The notes under the pieces are model-generated. The model saw only the letters and a list, made by a program, of their open reading frames with translations, ran no database searches and was not told where the DNA came from. A DNA stretch of 64,000 nucleotides from assembly GCF_024662215.1 (NCBI RefSeq), contig NZ_CP096115.1, positions 2,232,001-2,296,000 on the forward strand, written 5' to 3'. A program made the position numbers and the translations under genes. Of the stretch, positions 49,114 to 57,999 are shown one piece after another. Every line of letters begins with the position of its first letter. Position 1 is the stretch's first letter. This stretch comes from Methanoplanus endosymbiosus (lineage in GTDB: Archaea; Halobacteriota; Methanomicrobia; Methanomicrobiales; Methanomicrobiaceae).

Positions 49114-49818
49114 ATGTATGGTCATTATAGCTATCCGTTTTCCATAGAGTCTGGTGGAATAAAGATCGATGTTACAGAGGAGAATGGTCTTTATTTATAC
49201 CGCAGGGAATGCTGTGGTGAAGTGCATGATAATTATATTCAGGCAAAAAACGGAAGTATAATAATTAATCCTGTAGAACCTGTTAATCTCCCATCTTCTG
49301 TAACAAGTCTTCTTCAGGTTAAATTCAAAAATCTGGTTGTCGAACCTCAGTCTGTAGTACTGTTCTATCTCACATTTCCCATTGAAATTGGTGTTTTTTT
49401 GCATGCCGGAAAAAATACTGAGTTAATTGATGTTTTTTCAGTAAATGAGCAGAAATATTCTTTGTATGGATCTCCCACAAAAGGAACAATTGTCAGTTAT
49501 CGTGAGAGTGATATTTACAGGACCATTCCTGAGACTGATATATTTAAAGACGGAGTTCTTTCTCTTACTCTAATAAACTCCGGAAAAGATATTGCAAATG
49601 TTTCATCTTCGGTTTTTGACGGATGGGGCATGAAATTATACTATAATGATAACTGTGTCTCAATGGTGGCAGAAATGAATCTCCTTCATAATAATACTGC
49701 TGAGACAACATTTCTCAATGTTCCTTTAATTGTCGGGATGAATAAGTCATATGAGATCTATACCTCAAGAAAGATTTCGGTTACTAAAAAGTCATTTCTG
49801 ATGGAGCTTGGTTATTGA
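49114..49818 (+). CDS. DUF432 family protein
   Basis: 234 residues, predicted all-beta and soluble. Conserved parts of the euryarchaeal DUF432 family are visible: GHYSYPFSIESGGIKIDV at the start, INPVEPVNLPSSVTSLLQVKF, SVVLFYLTFPIEIGVFLH and FSVNEQKYSLYGSPTKGTIVSYRESDI. The family's biochemistry is not known. Its stop overlaps the start of the adjacent mechanosensitive channel gene (TGATG). DUF432 genes next to MscS genes recur in methanogens, so a regulatory or membrane-proximal partner of the channel is a reasonable inference. Confidence 0.8.
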   Translation: MYGHYSYPFSIESGGIKIDVTEENGLYLYRRECCGEVHDNYIQAKNGSIIINPVEPVNLPSSVTSLLQVKFKNLVVEPQSVVLFYLTFPIEIGVFLHAGKNTELIDVFSVNEQKYSLYGSPTKGTIVSYRESDIYRTIPETDIFKDGVLSLTLINSGKDIANVSSSVFDGWGMKLYYNDNCVSMVAEMNLLHNNTAETTFLNVPLIVGMNKSYEIYTSRKISVTKKSFLMELGY

Positions 49819-50657
49819 TGATGGAGAATCTGACTGGCATGGTCTCTTCCTGGAATATATCCGGTACCGGGGTGACGGTATATGAACTGTTTTTATTTAT
49901 TCTGATTATTGTAGTCTCCTTTGCCCTGGGTCAGATAATATCAAAAAAACTGAGAAAAGATATATCCGGTAAAATTCCGGTTAATGATCGTGAACTATTA
50001 ATAAAAATCGTATATTTTACAATACTGACTGTCGGCCTTATTACAGCCCTGCCGTATATAGATGTTGATCTCTCCGGAATTTTATTTGCCGGCGGAATAA
50101 TTGGTATTATCATTGGTTTTGCCGGACAGAACCTTTTTTCAAATTTCATCTCCGGAATTGTAATATTTATAGAAAGACCGATAAAAATTGGTGATAATGT
50201 GGGTGTCGGTGATGTCCTGGGCACTGTTGAGGATATCAGAATTCTTTCTACAATAATTAAGACTTATGACGGTATTTACACCCGTATTCCTAATCTCACG
50301 ATATTTTCGTCTAATATCACAAACTATGTTGCCAACGTGGCAAGACGGTTTGAATATTCGGTTGAGATAAGATACAGGGATGATGCAGAACTTGCAATGT
50401 CGGTTATAAAAGGTGTAATTGACAGCCATCCTTTTGCCTTAAAATATCCTAAACCAGTGGTATTTGTTGACCGGCTGGGGCAGAACGGAGTTGTGATTAT
50501 TGTAAAAATCTGGGCACCGTCCTCTGTCTGGTGGGATGTCAGGAGAGAACTGCTGCAAAAGATAAAGCTTGCAGTTGAAGCAGAAGGCGTAGAGATACCC
50601 TTCCCTCAGAGAACTGTGTGGTTTCCGGAAAAAAATCCTGTTTTTTCTGAAAAATAG
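49818..50657 (+). CDS. mscS: MscS-family mechanosensitive ion channel
   Basis: 279 residues from ATG 49818 (a TTG three bases upstream is also open). Two to three N-terminal helices: TVYELFLFILIIVVSFALGQ, LLIKIVYFTILTVGLITALPY and GILFAGGIIGIIIGFAGQNL (the pore-lining TM3 with the small-residue pattern). The MscS core follows: NFISGIVIFIERPIKIGDNV and GTVEDIRILSTIIKTYDG, IPNLTIFSSNITNY, and the C-terminal alpha-beta domain VEIRYRDDAELAMSVIKG. It should relieve turgor after osmotic downshock. It is cotranscribed with the DUF432 gene. Confidence 0.92.
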   Translation: MMENLTGMVSSWNISGTGVTVYELFLFILIIVVSFALGQIISKKLRKDISGKIPVNDRELLIKIVYFTILTVGLITALPYIDVDLSGILFAGGIIGIIIGFAGQNLFSNFISGIVIFIERPIKIGDNVGVGDVLGTVEDIRILSTIIKTYDGIYTRIPNLTIFSSNITNYVANVARRFEYSVEIRYRDDAELAMSVIKGVIDSHPFALKYPKPVVFVDRLGQNGVVIIVKIWAPSSVWWDVRRELLQKIKLAVEAEGVEIPFPQRTVWFPEKNPVFSEK

Positions 50658-50791
50658 ATATTTTTTTCTTTTGGGTTATGGATTATAATCTCTGGAAAAA
50701 TGAGAATCCCGGATAATATTATATCTGTTTTATTTTAATTATTAAGGGTTCTTTACTATTTTTTTGTCACTCTTTTTGTCACTCAGATAGA

Positions 50792-53614
50792 TTATATCCA
50801 GGAGATATCGCTCCGGTTGCCTTTGTTTTTGCCGGTTTCTTCTTTTTTCCTGTTGTTATTTGATTTTTGCTCTGTATTTATCTCTTCTAAATTATTCTCT
50901 CTTTTGCTGCCTGAGGTTTCCTGATCAAATATATTGCCATTTATATTATCATTCTTCCGGGTGTTTCTTTCATTTCTTCCGGAAATCTCGCCTCTGATCT
51001 TAACACCTCCTGAGAGGAGTTCCTTTGGTCCTGGGTTGCTGCCAATTTTAACACCTCCTGAGAGAAGTTCCTTTGGTTTTTTTATCCCTCCTGAAAGTCT
51101 CATATTGTCCGACAGAAGTTCCTTTGGTCTTGTATTGCTGCCAATTTTAACACCGTCAGAGAGAAGTTCCTTTGGTTTTTTGATCTTACTTCCGACTTTA
51201 AAATTCCCGCTGTCCTTAGGGACAATATTCTGCCTTACAGATATTATTCTGCCTGAAATTGAATTGTCATTGGCTTTTTTTACCTTTGCAACCGAAATTA
51301 CGCTGCCTGCAAATGCACTGTCATTTGGCCTCTGTTTGGACCCTGCAGATAAACTTCCTCCGGCGAATGAATTCTCAGACGGCCTCTGTTTGGACCCCGC
51401 AGATAAACTTCCTCCCCCGAATGAATTCTCAGACGGTCTCTGTTTGGATCCCGCAGATAAATTTCCTCCTCCAAATGAATTTTCAGACGGCCTCTGTTTG
51501 GATCCTGCTGAGAAATTTCCGGTTGAAAAAGATCTGTCATTTGCTTTAAAAGCTGTACTGCCAATGCTTATCTTTTCACCAACTCTTGCGACATCGCTCT
51601 TCTCTCTTGGCATCTGCGGGCCTTTGATGCCGCCAACTTCGAATATACGATCCTTTGGTGCTTTGCCGAGACTGACATCTGTCATTCTGGTCATATCAGC
51701 AATATTTTTGTCAGCCCTTCCCGGAAGGGATATCCCTGAATCTTCTGTATTTTCCCTTTTTTTATTATTTTTGACTTTAATCCGGTTGTCCTTATTATTT
51801 ATCTCACTTTTATCTGATGAACTTCCTTTTTTTATGGAATCTTCCCTATATCTGGAAAGCTCTTTTTTTAATTCCTCATATTCCTCACGTTTGACATAAT
51901 CTATTGAGGTAAGAGGATAATTTTCCGGTTCATAACTTCGGGATCTTTCTTCTTCGTATCTTTCCGGTTCATCGTCTTCAAGAAGTTCATTAAATGAATA
52001 TCCTCTGGTGCAGCCGTTATTGTCTTCCTCTTCTACAATCTGAATCAGGTTAATGTTTTTATCCTCAAAGAATTCCACAATGTTGAGAGATTCTGTATAA
52101 TCACTCTCATTATTTTCATTTACATAACTCATATCTTTAATAACCTCTTCTGCTTCGATGATTGGTGGATGGATCTCTTCGTCATTAATTGTCTCCGGAG
52201 GTTTTGAAGAAAAACCTCCGTCTATAAGCTCCCAGACATCGTCATCAGGATCCCCTTTATAATATTCCTCATCATCGGTCTCTTCATTATGTGGTATATC
52301 ATCATCCTGCTCTGTTTTGGACCGGTTACTGATCTCATACAGATCAAAAGATTCTTCCTGACAACTTTCATCTTCAGAATCTTCTGTTCCGGCATTATCA
52401 CTGTTTAAAAGCAGATTTATCTCTTCATCCATCAGTATTCTGCTCTCAGCATATTCTCTCTCTCTCTGCTCAGTTTCTTCCTTATATTCTTCACTTAACT
52501 GCTTTATTTCCTCAAGGCGCGGGATATTCTGAATTCCTGAGAGCATAATGATGATGCCTACATATTTTGTGGATCTTACAGGGTAATCTCCGGAGCGCAT
52601 CTCAAGTCCTGCAATACTTGAATCGATCCATTTCCGTACAGTCTGAAAGCCTTTCATTGAGAGTTCTTTTGACGGCCCGGCGATGAGAATCAGCGCTTTA
52701 TACGCGCTTGTCAGGTCACACGGTATTGAGATCTCTTCATAAACTGCTTTTTTTGCAAGAGAAACTATTCTGGTGGCCCTCTTATGTGATCCATCACTGA
52801 AATATGATTCAGGCCTTAACTTCTGGAGCGGATCAAAGCGGTTTCTTGGCAGTTCCTCAATTGCGTAACCTATTGCTGTGATGCCATTATCCTTCAGAGT
52901 GTTCAGCACTTCCCCCGCATCCAGAACGACTTCCGCATATTCGACTCCGGATTCATTGAATTCTCCTGCGCGCAGCAACAGACCGATCTGACGTGATATT
53001 TTATCATTCAGCAATTTGTAGAGGTCCCTTGGGTTATCGGGGAATATCTTTGCGTATGCTGCCTGCCTGATGTGGGATTTCCCTTCATCATCCACTGATG
53101 TTTCATATGATGCCTTGATCTTTCTGTACCAGGTCTCATTGTCAAAAAGAATAATTCCATCCACAAATTTTTCTATTTTTTTGATGTCATCCGCGGCTTT
53201 TGCAGCAATTCTCTTTCCTTCATTATGGTACGGCAGGGTGCAGACTGCAAAAACGGGTTCATAATAGGCTTTTCTTATCTCCTCTGTGATCTCCGGAATA
53301 ATGTCGCTTAAACTTCCTCCAAGTCCGGTAAATACAAGAATTGCATCAATATCCAGATTGTCCAGTTTTTTTATCTGCGCCATTATCTCTTTGATGTCAA
53401 CAGTTGATCTGGTGTCATAGTGGACATCAGGATCAATTGCGGGAAAGAATATTTTGCAGTCGTTAGGGAGGTTTTTAAGTTGATTTAACAGGTTACCGTC
53501 TACATCTATCACAACCGAGGAGATACAGCTTACGCTGCTTCTTCTGTCCTGATAATAGAGCTGATCAACAATTCTTGATCCTGCTCCTCCCAGTCCGACG
53601 GCAAGTATTTTCAT
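50792..53614 (-). CDS. FtsZ/tubulin-like protein with long repeat-rich tail
   Basis: 940 residues. Residues 1-365 are a tubulin/FtsZ-like fold: MKILAVGLGGAGSRIVDQL (nucleotide-binding loop 1) and VFTGLGGSLSDIIPEI at 95-110 in the place of the FtsZ GGGTGSG loop, then PVFAVCTLPYHNEGKRIAAK and VDGIILFDNETW. The signature is degenerate (GLGGSLS), so GTP turnover is uncertain. Residues about 366-640 are strongly acidic and disordered. Residues about 640-940 are Lys/Gly/Ser-rich with two families of tandem repeats: four copies of an 18-residue unit (SAGSKQRPSENSFGGG.., about 697-769) and four of a 16-17 residue unit containing PKELLS (about 810-869). It resembles the archaeal FtsZ-like families proposed for membrane remodelling (Makarova and Koonin), not cell-division FtsZ. 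Its partners are unknown. Confidence 0.75.
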   Translation of the reverse strand: MKILAVGLGGAGSRIVDQLYYQDRRSSVSCISSVVIDVDGNLLNQLKNLPNDCKIFFPAIDPDVHYDTRSTVDIKEIMAQIKKLDNLDIDAILVFTGLGGSLSDIIPEITEEIRKAYYEPVFAVCTLPYHNEGKRIAAKAADDIKKIEKFVDGIILFDNETWYRKIKASYETSVDDEGKSHIRQAAYAKIFPDNPRDLYKLLNDKISRQIGLLLRAGEFNESGVEYAEVVLDAGEVLNTLKDNGITAIGYAIEELPRNRFDPLQKLRPESYFSDGSHKRATRIVSLAKKAVYEEISIPCDLTSAYKALILIAGPSKELSMKGFQTVRKWIDSSIAGLEMRSGDYPVRSTKYVGIIIMLSGIQNIPRLEEIKQLSEEYKEETEQREREYAESRILMDEEINLLLNSDNAGTEDSEDESCQEESFDLYEISNRSKTEQDDDIPHNEETDDEEYYKGDPDDDVWELIDGGFSSKPPETINDEEIHPPIIEAEEVIKDMSYVNENNESDYTESLNIVEFFEDKNINLIQIVEEEDNNGCTRGYSFNELLEDDEPERYEEERSRSYEPENYPLTSIDYVKREEYEELKKELSRYREDSIKKGSSSDKSEINNKDNRIKVKNNKKRENTEDSGISLPGRADKNIADMTRMTDVSLGKAPKDRIFEVGGIKGPQMPREKSDVARVGEKISIGSTAFKANDRSFSTGNFSAGSKQRPSENSFGGGNLSAGSKQRPSENSFGGGSLSAGSKQRPSENSFAGGSLSAGSKQRPNDSAFAGSVISVAKVKKANDNSISGRIISVRQNIVPKDSGNFKVGSKIKKPKELLSDGVKIGSNTRPKELLSDNMRLSGGIKKPKELLSGGVKIGSNPGPKELLSGGVKIRGEISGRNERNTRKNDNINGNIFDQETSGSKRENNLEEINTEQKSNNNRKKEETGKNKGNRSDISWI
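51010..51185. repeat. 48-51 bp repeats encoding the PKELLS units
   Basis: Conserved AGTTCCTTTGG (reading PKELLS on the minus strand) occurs at 51018, 51066, 51117 and 51165, spaced 48, 51 and 48 bp. The units alternate between GGVKIGSN- and RLSGGI-like fillings, i.e. an imperfect two-unit repeat. Confidence 0.8.
51310..51525. repeat. Four 54-bp tandem repeats encoding the SAGSKQRPSENSFGGG unit
   Basis: The core GCCTCTGTTTGGACCC-like sequence is at 51328, 51382, 51436 and 51490: exactly 54 bp apart. Third-position differences between copies show selection on the protein rather than simple recent duplication. Confidence 0.9.
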
Positions 53615-53989
53615 ATATTATATTGTCTGTTCTGTTACCTTACCGGATTATTCTCCGGATAATCGCATATTTTTCTCTTAAACAAATAATCTGAGTATTA
53701 TTCTGAATCTCAGAATTCCGGATTATTCCGGTTTTTATGTACAGATATATTAATATTAGTATTTGCAAGCCAATAAAGACTATTACTGTTAACAGGTTTT
53801 TCCTTATATGTATTTATTGTTATTTTAATGAATGTCTGTATTTTTCTCTTTGTTTTAGGTTTTATCTCTTAAATCGTATTATTTATGATTATTTTTTAAC
53901 CTGTGCTATTGCCGGACAGTCCCCGGAAATCCAAATGATAATTTATTTAACTTCCTCTGAATTAATACTCTATCTGAGGTGAATATACC
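53615..53989. other. Divergent intergenic region with mer promoter
   Basis: 375 bp. No gene is seen (a short open stretch at 53737-53982 is low-complexity). A CCGGATTATT..CCGG-type inverted repeat cluster lies near 53643-53735. The mer promoter TATA box ATTTATTTAA is at 53941-53950 and the GAGGTGA ribosome binding site at 53976-53982. Confidence 0.6.
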
Positions 53990-54991
53990 TTGAGTTATGG
54001 AATTGAATTTGTACCAGGAAATATATCAGTTAAACAGGTAGTGAATTACTGTAAACTTGCGGAGCAGAAGGATATCGACTTTGCATGGATTACAAACCAC
54101 TACAACAACCGCCACTGCTACCCAACCCTTGCAGCAATTGCAGAGGCTACCGACAGCCTGAAGATGGGACCGGGTATCATGAATACATTCACAGACACAC
54201 CTGCTGCTATTGCATCATTCATGTGCACACTCAATGAGATTTCAGAGGGACGTGCAGTACTTGGAATTGGACCAGGTGACCTTTCAACACTTCCAAAGCT
54301 TGCAATTGAAGCTTCAAAGCCTGTTGCACGCCTTGCAGAGGGTGTAAAGCAGATCAAAGCACTCTGTGCAGGTGAAGAAGTCAAGAAGACCGGCGATATG
54401 CAGTTCTTCGACTATGACGGAGCAAAGCTCACAGGTGTCCAGCTTCCTGCAAAGAAGAAGCAGATCCCTACCTACATCGGCGCACAGGGTCCAAAGATGC
54501 TTGGACTTGCAGGTGAGATCGGAGATGGAGCACTTATCAACGCATCAAACTCCAAGGACTTTGACATTGCAATTCCACTGATCAAAGCAGCATGCGATGC
54601 AGTTGACGAGAAGAAGTTCAAGAAATTCGATGTTGGTGCATACACAGCAATGTCCATTGACCAGAGCGAGAAGAAGGCACGCAATGCAGCAAAGATCGTT
54701 GCAGCATTCATTGCAGCAGGTTCACCACCGGCACTTCTTGAGCGCCACGGACTTGATCTCAGCAATGTTGCAAAGATCAAGGAAGCTCTTGGACGCTTTG
54801 ATTTCGGAGCAGTCGGAGGCCTTGTCGGTGATGCAGAGATTGACGCATTCACAATTGCAGGTACACCTGAGATGGTAAAAGAGAAATGTGATAACCTTAC
54901 AGCATCCGGTGTTACACAGATTATCTTCGGTTCACCACTCGGACCTGACATGACAAACTCCATCCGTCTTCTCGGAAAATACATTATATAA
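53990..54991 (+). CDS. mer: 5,10-methylene-H4MPT reductase (F420-dependent)
   Basis: 333 residues from a TTG start (MSYGIEFVPGN) placed 7 bp after GAGGTGA; no better ATG is near. Bacterial luciferase-like TIM barrel. DFAWITNHYNNRHCYPTLAA is the F420/substrate segment, followed by IASFMCTLNEISEGRAVLGIGPGDL and IPTYIGAQGPKMLGLAGEIGDG. Mer reduces methylene- to methyl-H4MPT with F420H2, in CO2-reducing methanogenesis. Codon use is strongly biased, as expected for an abundant enzyme. mtd lies 1.5 kb downstream on the other strand. Confidence 0.97.
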   Translation: MSYGIEFVPGNISVKQVVNYCKLAEQKDIDFAWITNHYNNRHCYPTLAAIAEATDSLKMGPGIMNTFTDTPAAIASFMCTLNEISEGRAVLGIGPGDLSTLPKLAIEASKPVARLAEGVKQIKALCAGEEVKKTGDMQFFDYDGAKLTGVQLPAKKKQIPTYIGAQGPKMLGLAGEIGDGALINASNSKDFDIAIPLIKAACDAVDEKKFKKFDVGAYTAMSIDQSEKKARNAAKIVAAFIAAGSPPALLERHGLDLSNVAKIKEALGRFDFGAVGGLVGDAEIDAFTIAGTPEMVKEKCDNLTASGVTQIIFGSPLGPDMTNSIRLLGKYII

Positions 54992-55347
54992 GTCTGATAT
55001 TTCTAAAATATCCAAATTTTTTTGACATTTCAGGCGTGAAGTTTCCCTGCACAGGCGGGTGGCAGTTTACCTGAATGATTTTCTGCACTGTTATTCTCTG
55101 TATTATTGCTCTGTGCATCATTCAGCTTTCTTTTATGTGGTTCGCCTGTTGTTATCTCTCCGTGCCTCTGTCTCCGGCATATTCTGCTCTTTAATATCTG
55201 ACTCTGACTGATCTTTCGTCCCGGATGGCGGACATCTTCAGCAATTTTTTTGTTATTACGAAATGGATTTATCTGCGCTGAATTTATCTCCATTATACAA
55301 TTATGCTGGAGATACTATTATTGGGTAAAAAAATTATTGTTTAATAA
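54992..55347. other. Intergenic region after mer
   Basis: 356 bp. An 87-codon frame on the minus strand (55293-55030, MEINSAQINPFRNNKK..) has unusual His/Arg/Asn-rich composition and no recognisable family, so it was not called. No terminator-like hairpin with a T tract is evident after mer. Confidence 0.4.
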
Positions 55348-56295
55348 ATGCATTCCGGATTTTTTTCAGAGAGGGTTGTTGCAGCTCCTGGGGGTAATGT
55401 CCGTTACAGGCAGGACAGTCTCTTTGGTTTTACGTGCCGGATAAGTCCTGAAAGGGAAAAAAGAGTTCCTGTTCGGGGTTTTATCCCTGAATCTTCCGGT
55501 GTTTCATGCCCTTTCTGTCCGGAAAATATTATGGGGGCGACTCCATCCTTTGCCGACGGGAAAAAACTGCTCATTGGTGAGAGTGTAACCTTCCCGAATC
55601 TCTATCCCTTTTCAGGCAGTCATATAGTTACAGTAATTACCAATTCTCACAATCCTGTGGGTTTGTCTGTCCGGCAGATAATAGATGCCCTTACGGGACA
55701 GTACGTGGCTCTGACGGGGTGTGGAGGTTACCCCTCTATAAACTGGAATAATTTGCCGTCTTCCGGTGCAAGCATGGTGCATCCCCATATGCAGGGGATA
55801 TCTGATCAGAGTCCTTCATATGTCAACAGAATTTTCATCGGAAAGAGCCGTGAATTTATGTCACGGCATGGCTGTTGTTACTGGGATAAACTAAGGGAGT
55901 CGGAGGCAGACTCTGAAAGGTATATTTCCGGTGATGAAATACTGTGGTGCGCCTCTCCGGTACCGATTGGAGAGAAGGAAATCCGCGGCTATCTTCCATT
56001 TTCCTCCCTTCCGGATTTTGGATCATATATCTCTGACATATCGTCCGGTTTAAAAAAAATAATTGATTATTATCATTCATGCGGCCATTTCGCTTTCAAT
56101 GCCACAATCCGGTTTGATAAGGAGGATAATGACGGTTCCTTCAGATCATTTGTCTCAGTTATTGCGCGGATCAACCCTAATGAGATGTCGGTCTCCGATT
56201 CTGCATTTATGGAAAGACTTCATTTTGAACCTGTGTGTATGACTCTTCCTGAAAAGATACCTTCAATGTTTAAGGGATCTGATTCCGGAAATTAG
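55348..56295 (+). CDS. GalT-like (HIT superfamily) nucleotidyltransferase
   Basis: 315 residues. The family block MVHPHMQGISDQ holds the active-site His-x-His (145 and 147); SCPFCPENIM gives a zinc-binding CxxC at 54-57; VTFPNLYPFSGSHIVTV and NPNEMSVSDSAFMERLH resemble the strand and partner-His regions of galactose-1-phosphate uridylyltransferase. Archaeal members of this branch are often without a known substrate. The nearby mer/mtd genes do not explain it; nucleotide-sugar metabolism for glycans is more likely. The start could be the ATG at 55348 or slightly downstream. Confidence 0.8.
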   Translation: MHSGFFSERVVAAPGGNVRYRQDSLFGFTCRISPEREKRVPVRGFIPESSGVSCPFCPENIMGATPSFADGKKLLIGESVTFPNLYPFSGSHIVTVITNSHNPVGLSVRQIIDALTGQYVALTGCGGYPSINWNNLPSSGASMVHPHMQGISDQSPSYVNRIFIGKSREFMSRHGCCYWDKLRESEADSERYISGDEILWCASPVPIGEKEIRGYLPFSSLPDFGSYISDISSGLKKIIDYYHSCGHFAFNATIRFDKEDNDGSFRSFVSVIARINPNEMSVSDSAFMERLHFEPVCMTLPEKIPSMFKGSDSGN

Positions 56296-56450
56296 CTTTC
56301 ACAGTCCGGCAGAAGTGCTGTTAAATTCGGAACTGATGCAGTTATCTTCTGTTTTCGTTATAAAAAAAGTTGCAGAATAATTGTTAATATTCTGCCAATC
56401 CGGTAAAATCCGGATTTATTAGTTATTTAAAATGTTAGTCTGTTTTATGT

Positions 56451-57293
56451 TTACCAGGGCTTTGAGATGAGCTCTGTCTTCCTGACAATTTCTCCGTCTG
56501 CCTTGTGTGGCATGCGGATAACGCCGTCACAACCCTTCTCAATTTCGCGTGCTTCGTCACAGAGGAGTGTTGCTGCACGCATCATCTCGTGAGCTGATGC
56601 AACGATTGGTGTGTAGTTCTCGTGGCCTTTTGTCATGAAGCAGGCTTTTACATTTACGCCTGCAACAGCCTGTGCAATCTCGTATGCTGCGCGTGCCTTT
56701 GCATATGCGTATGGGTTTGAGAACTCATCCACAACTGCCTTGTCGGATGTCATGACAATCTTTGGAAGTTCGAGTTCTGCACCCTTCTTTCCTTCTTTGA
56801 CCTGGTCAATGACTTTGTCAATTGCGAACTGGAGTTTGCGGAAAGCGCCTGTGATTGTAAGAACTTTTACAAGGTTTCCGTTGTAGTCTGACATCTCTAC
56901 CGGGTCAAGGAATTCACGGCGTGCTCCGATCATGGAGTCTGCCTTCATAATGATGTATCCGAAATCGGATTCCTTGAGTGCTGCAAAGTCATCCTTCTTG
57001 GATGTGATGTCGTCGGTAATGACAACGCATGGAATTCCTGCTGCTGCAAGAGCTTCACGTGCGCCCTTTGGTCCTGGGAGAACGCCGTTTGGTGAAACGA
57101 CGATACAGAAGTCAGGAGCCCATGCTTTCATGTTCTCAACAACACGCTCAATATCTTCAGGCTGAAGTTTTGTTCCGCTTGTTGCCATGAATGTCTGCAT
57201 GTCGTTACGGTCTGCACGCTCATCGAGGAGCAGTTCTGCCATTACACCACTTGCAATGTTTCCGAGTTTTGCTATTCCTACTTTAACTACCAT
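56451..57293 (-). CDS. mtd: F420-dependent methylene-H4MPT dehydrogenase
   Basis: 280 residues, full length. [20 protein letters not shown] at the start, [55 protein letters not shown], and [24 protein letters not shown]. Mtd oxidises methylene-H4MPT with F420 (reversible), the step before Mer in CO2 reduction. Strong codon bias. It is preceded by a GAGAGGT ribosome binding site and a TATA-like GATATAAAG about 50 bp upstream of the ATG. It is divergent from tfx. Confidence 0.97.
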   Translation of the reverse strand: MVVKVGIAKLGNIASGVMAELLLDERADRNDMQTFMATSGTKLQPEDIERVVENMKAWAPDFCIVVSPNGVLPGPKGAREALAAAGIPCVVITDDITSKKDDFAALKESDFGYIIMKADSMIGARREFLDPVEMSDYNGNLVKVLTITGAFRKLQFAIDKVIDQVKEGKKGAELELPKIVMTSDKAVVDEFSNPYAYAKARAAYEIAQAVAGVNVKACFMTKGHENYTPIVASAHEMMRAATLLCDEAREIEKGCDGVIRMPHKADGEIVRKTELISKPW

Positions 57294-57339
57294 ATTTTAT
57301 ACCTCTCAAAATTGAGAACATTTTAAATTCATCCGGTCT

Positions 57340-57404
57340 GGATATAAAGATTTTGAATTCTTCCGGAGAAATGGTGGAAATACTCTGTTAACTTAACATG
57401 TTAA
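57340..57404. promoter_or_regulatory. mtd/tfx divergent control region with 12-bp palindrome
   Basis: The mtd TATA box (GGATATAAAG, read on the minus strand as CTTTATATCC) is at 57340-57349. A perfect palindrome TTAACATGTTAA (57393-57404) lies 44 bp upstream of it and 35 bp before the tfx start. A related CATGTTAA overlaps the tfx start codon at 57438-57445. A palindrome between the two divergent genes is a natural operator for the HTH protein encoded alongside. Confidence 0.55.
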
Positions 57405-57438
57405 AGAAAAGTGTTTAAGTTTATTAGATCATATAACC

Positions 57439-57849
57439 ATGTTAATGAAAGAAAGCCTTCTTACTGATCGCCAGAAAGAGGTCCTTAGATACAGGAAAAA
57501 GGGATACACGCAGCAGCAGATTGCTGATGTTATAGGGACTTCAAAGGCAAATGTCTGCACAATTGAAAAGGCAGCTATGGAAAATATAAAAAAAGCGCGT
57601 GAGACTCTTGAGTTTTTATTCACTCTTGACGCACGTGAACTCTGCGTGATCAAGTCCGGTTCTGACTTTATTGATGCAACACGGCAGATCTTTGACGAGG
57701 CTGAAAAGATGGGGATTAAGGTAAGGTATGATACAATTTCACTGATAAACCGTATGCGCGATTCAAATCCTGAAAAGTTCAGGGCGCGTTATATCAGGAA
57801 TGATATTCTTGTTTATATCAATGATGACGGTGAAATTTATTTCAACTGA
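57439..57849 (+). CDS. tfx: Tfx-family DNA-binding protein
   Basis: 136 residues from ATG 57439 (a second ATG two codons on is also possible). N-terminal helix-turn-helix: LTDRQKEVLRYRKKGYTQQQ then IADVIGTSKANVCTIEKAAM (recognition helix), followed by the acidic domain GSDFIDATRQIFDEAEKMGI. Tfx of Methanothermobacter binds the region downstream of the fmdECB promoter, so the family regulates methanogenesis genes. Its place beside mtd suggests regulation of mtd, possibly together with its own gene via the palindrome between them. Confidence 0.85.
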   Translation: MLMKESLLTDRQKEVLRYRKKGYTQQQIADVIGTSKANVCTIEKAAMENIKKARETLEFLFTLDARELCVIKSGSDFIDATRQIFDEAEKMGIKVRYDTISLINRMRDSNPEKFRARYIRNDILVYINDDGEIYFN

Positions 57850-57999
57850 AATGTGAAGCTTTTTTAAAAAAGTTCCGGCAGATAAAATTATAATTCTTAT
57901 TTTTCGGTGCGCTTTTATGATTTATTTCTCCTGTTATATCCGGCTGGTTTTGCATGGTGCGGAATAGGTTTTTAAACCTGTCTTTACAATATTTAGGAA

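Noticed and set aside
50934-51899. 321-codon frame opposite the repeat tail of the FtsZ-like gene
   Set aside because: It reads the complementary strand of the repeat DNA and is Leu/Pro/Ser-rich and periodic; it is explained by the tandem repeats.
54992-55293. 87-codon minus-strand frame after mer
   Set aside because: Unusual His/Arg/Asn composition, no family and no promoter evidence; kept only as a note in the gap entry.
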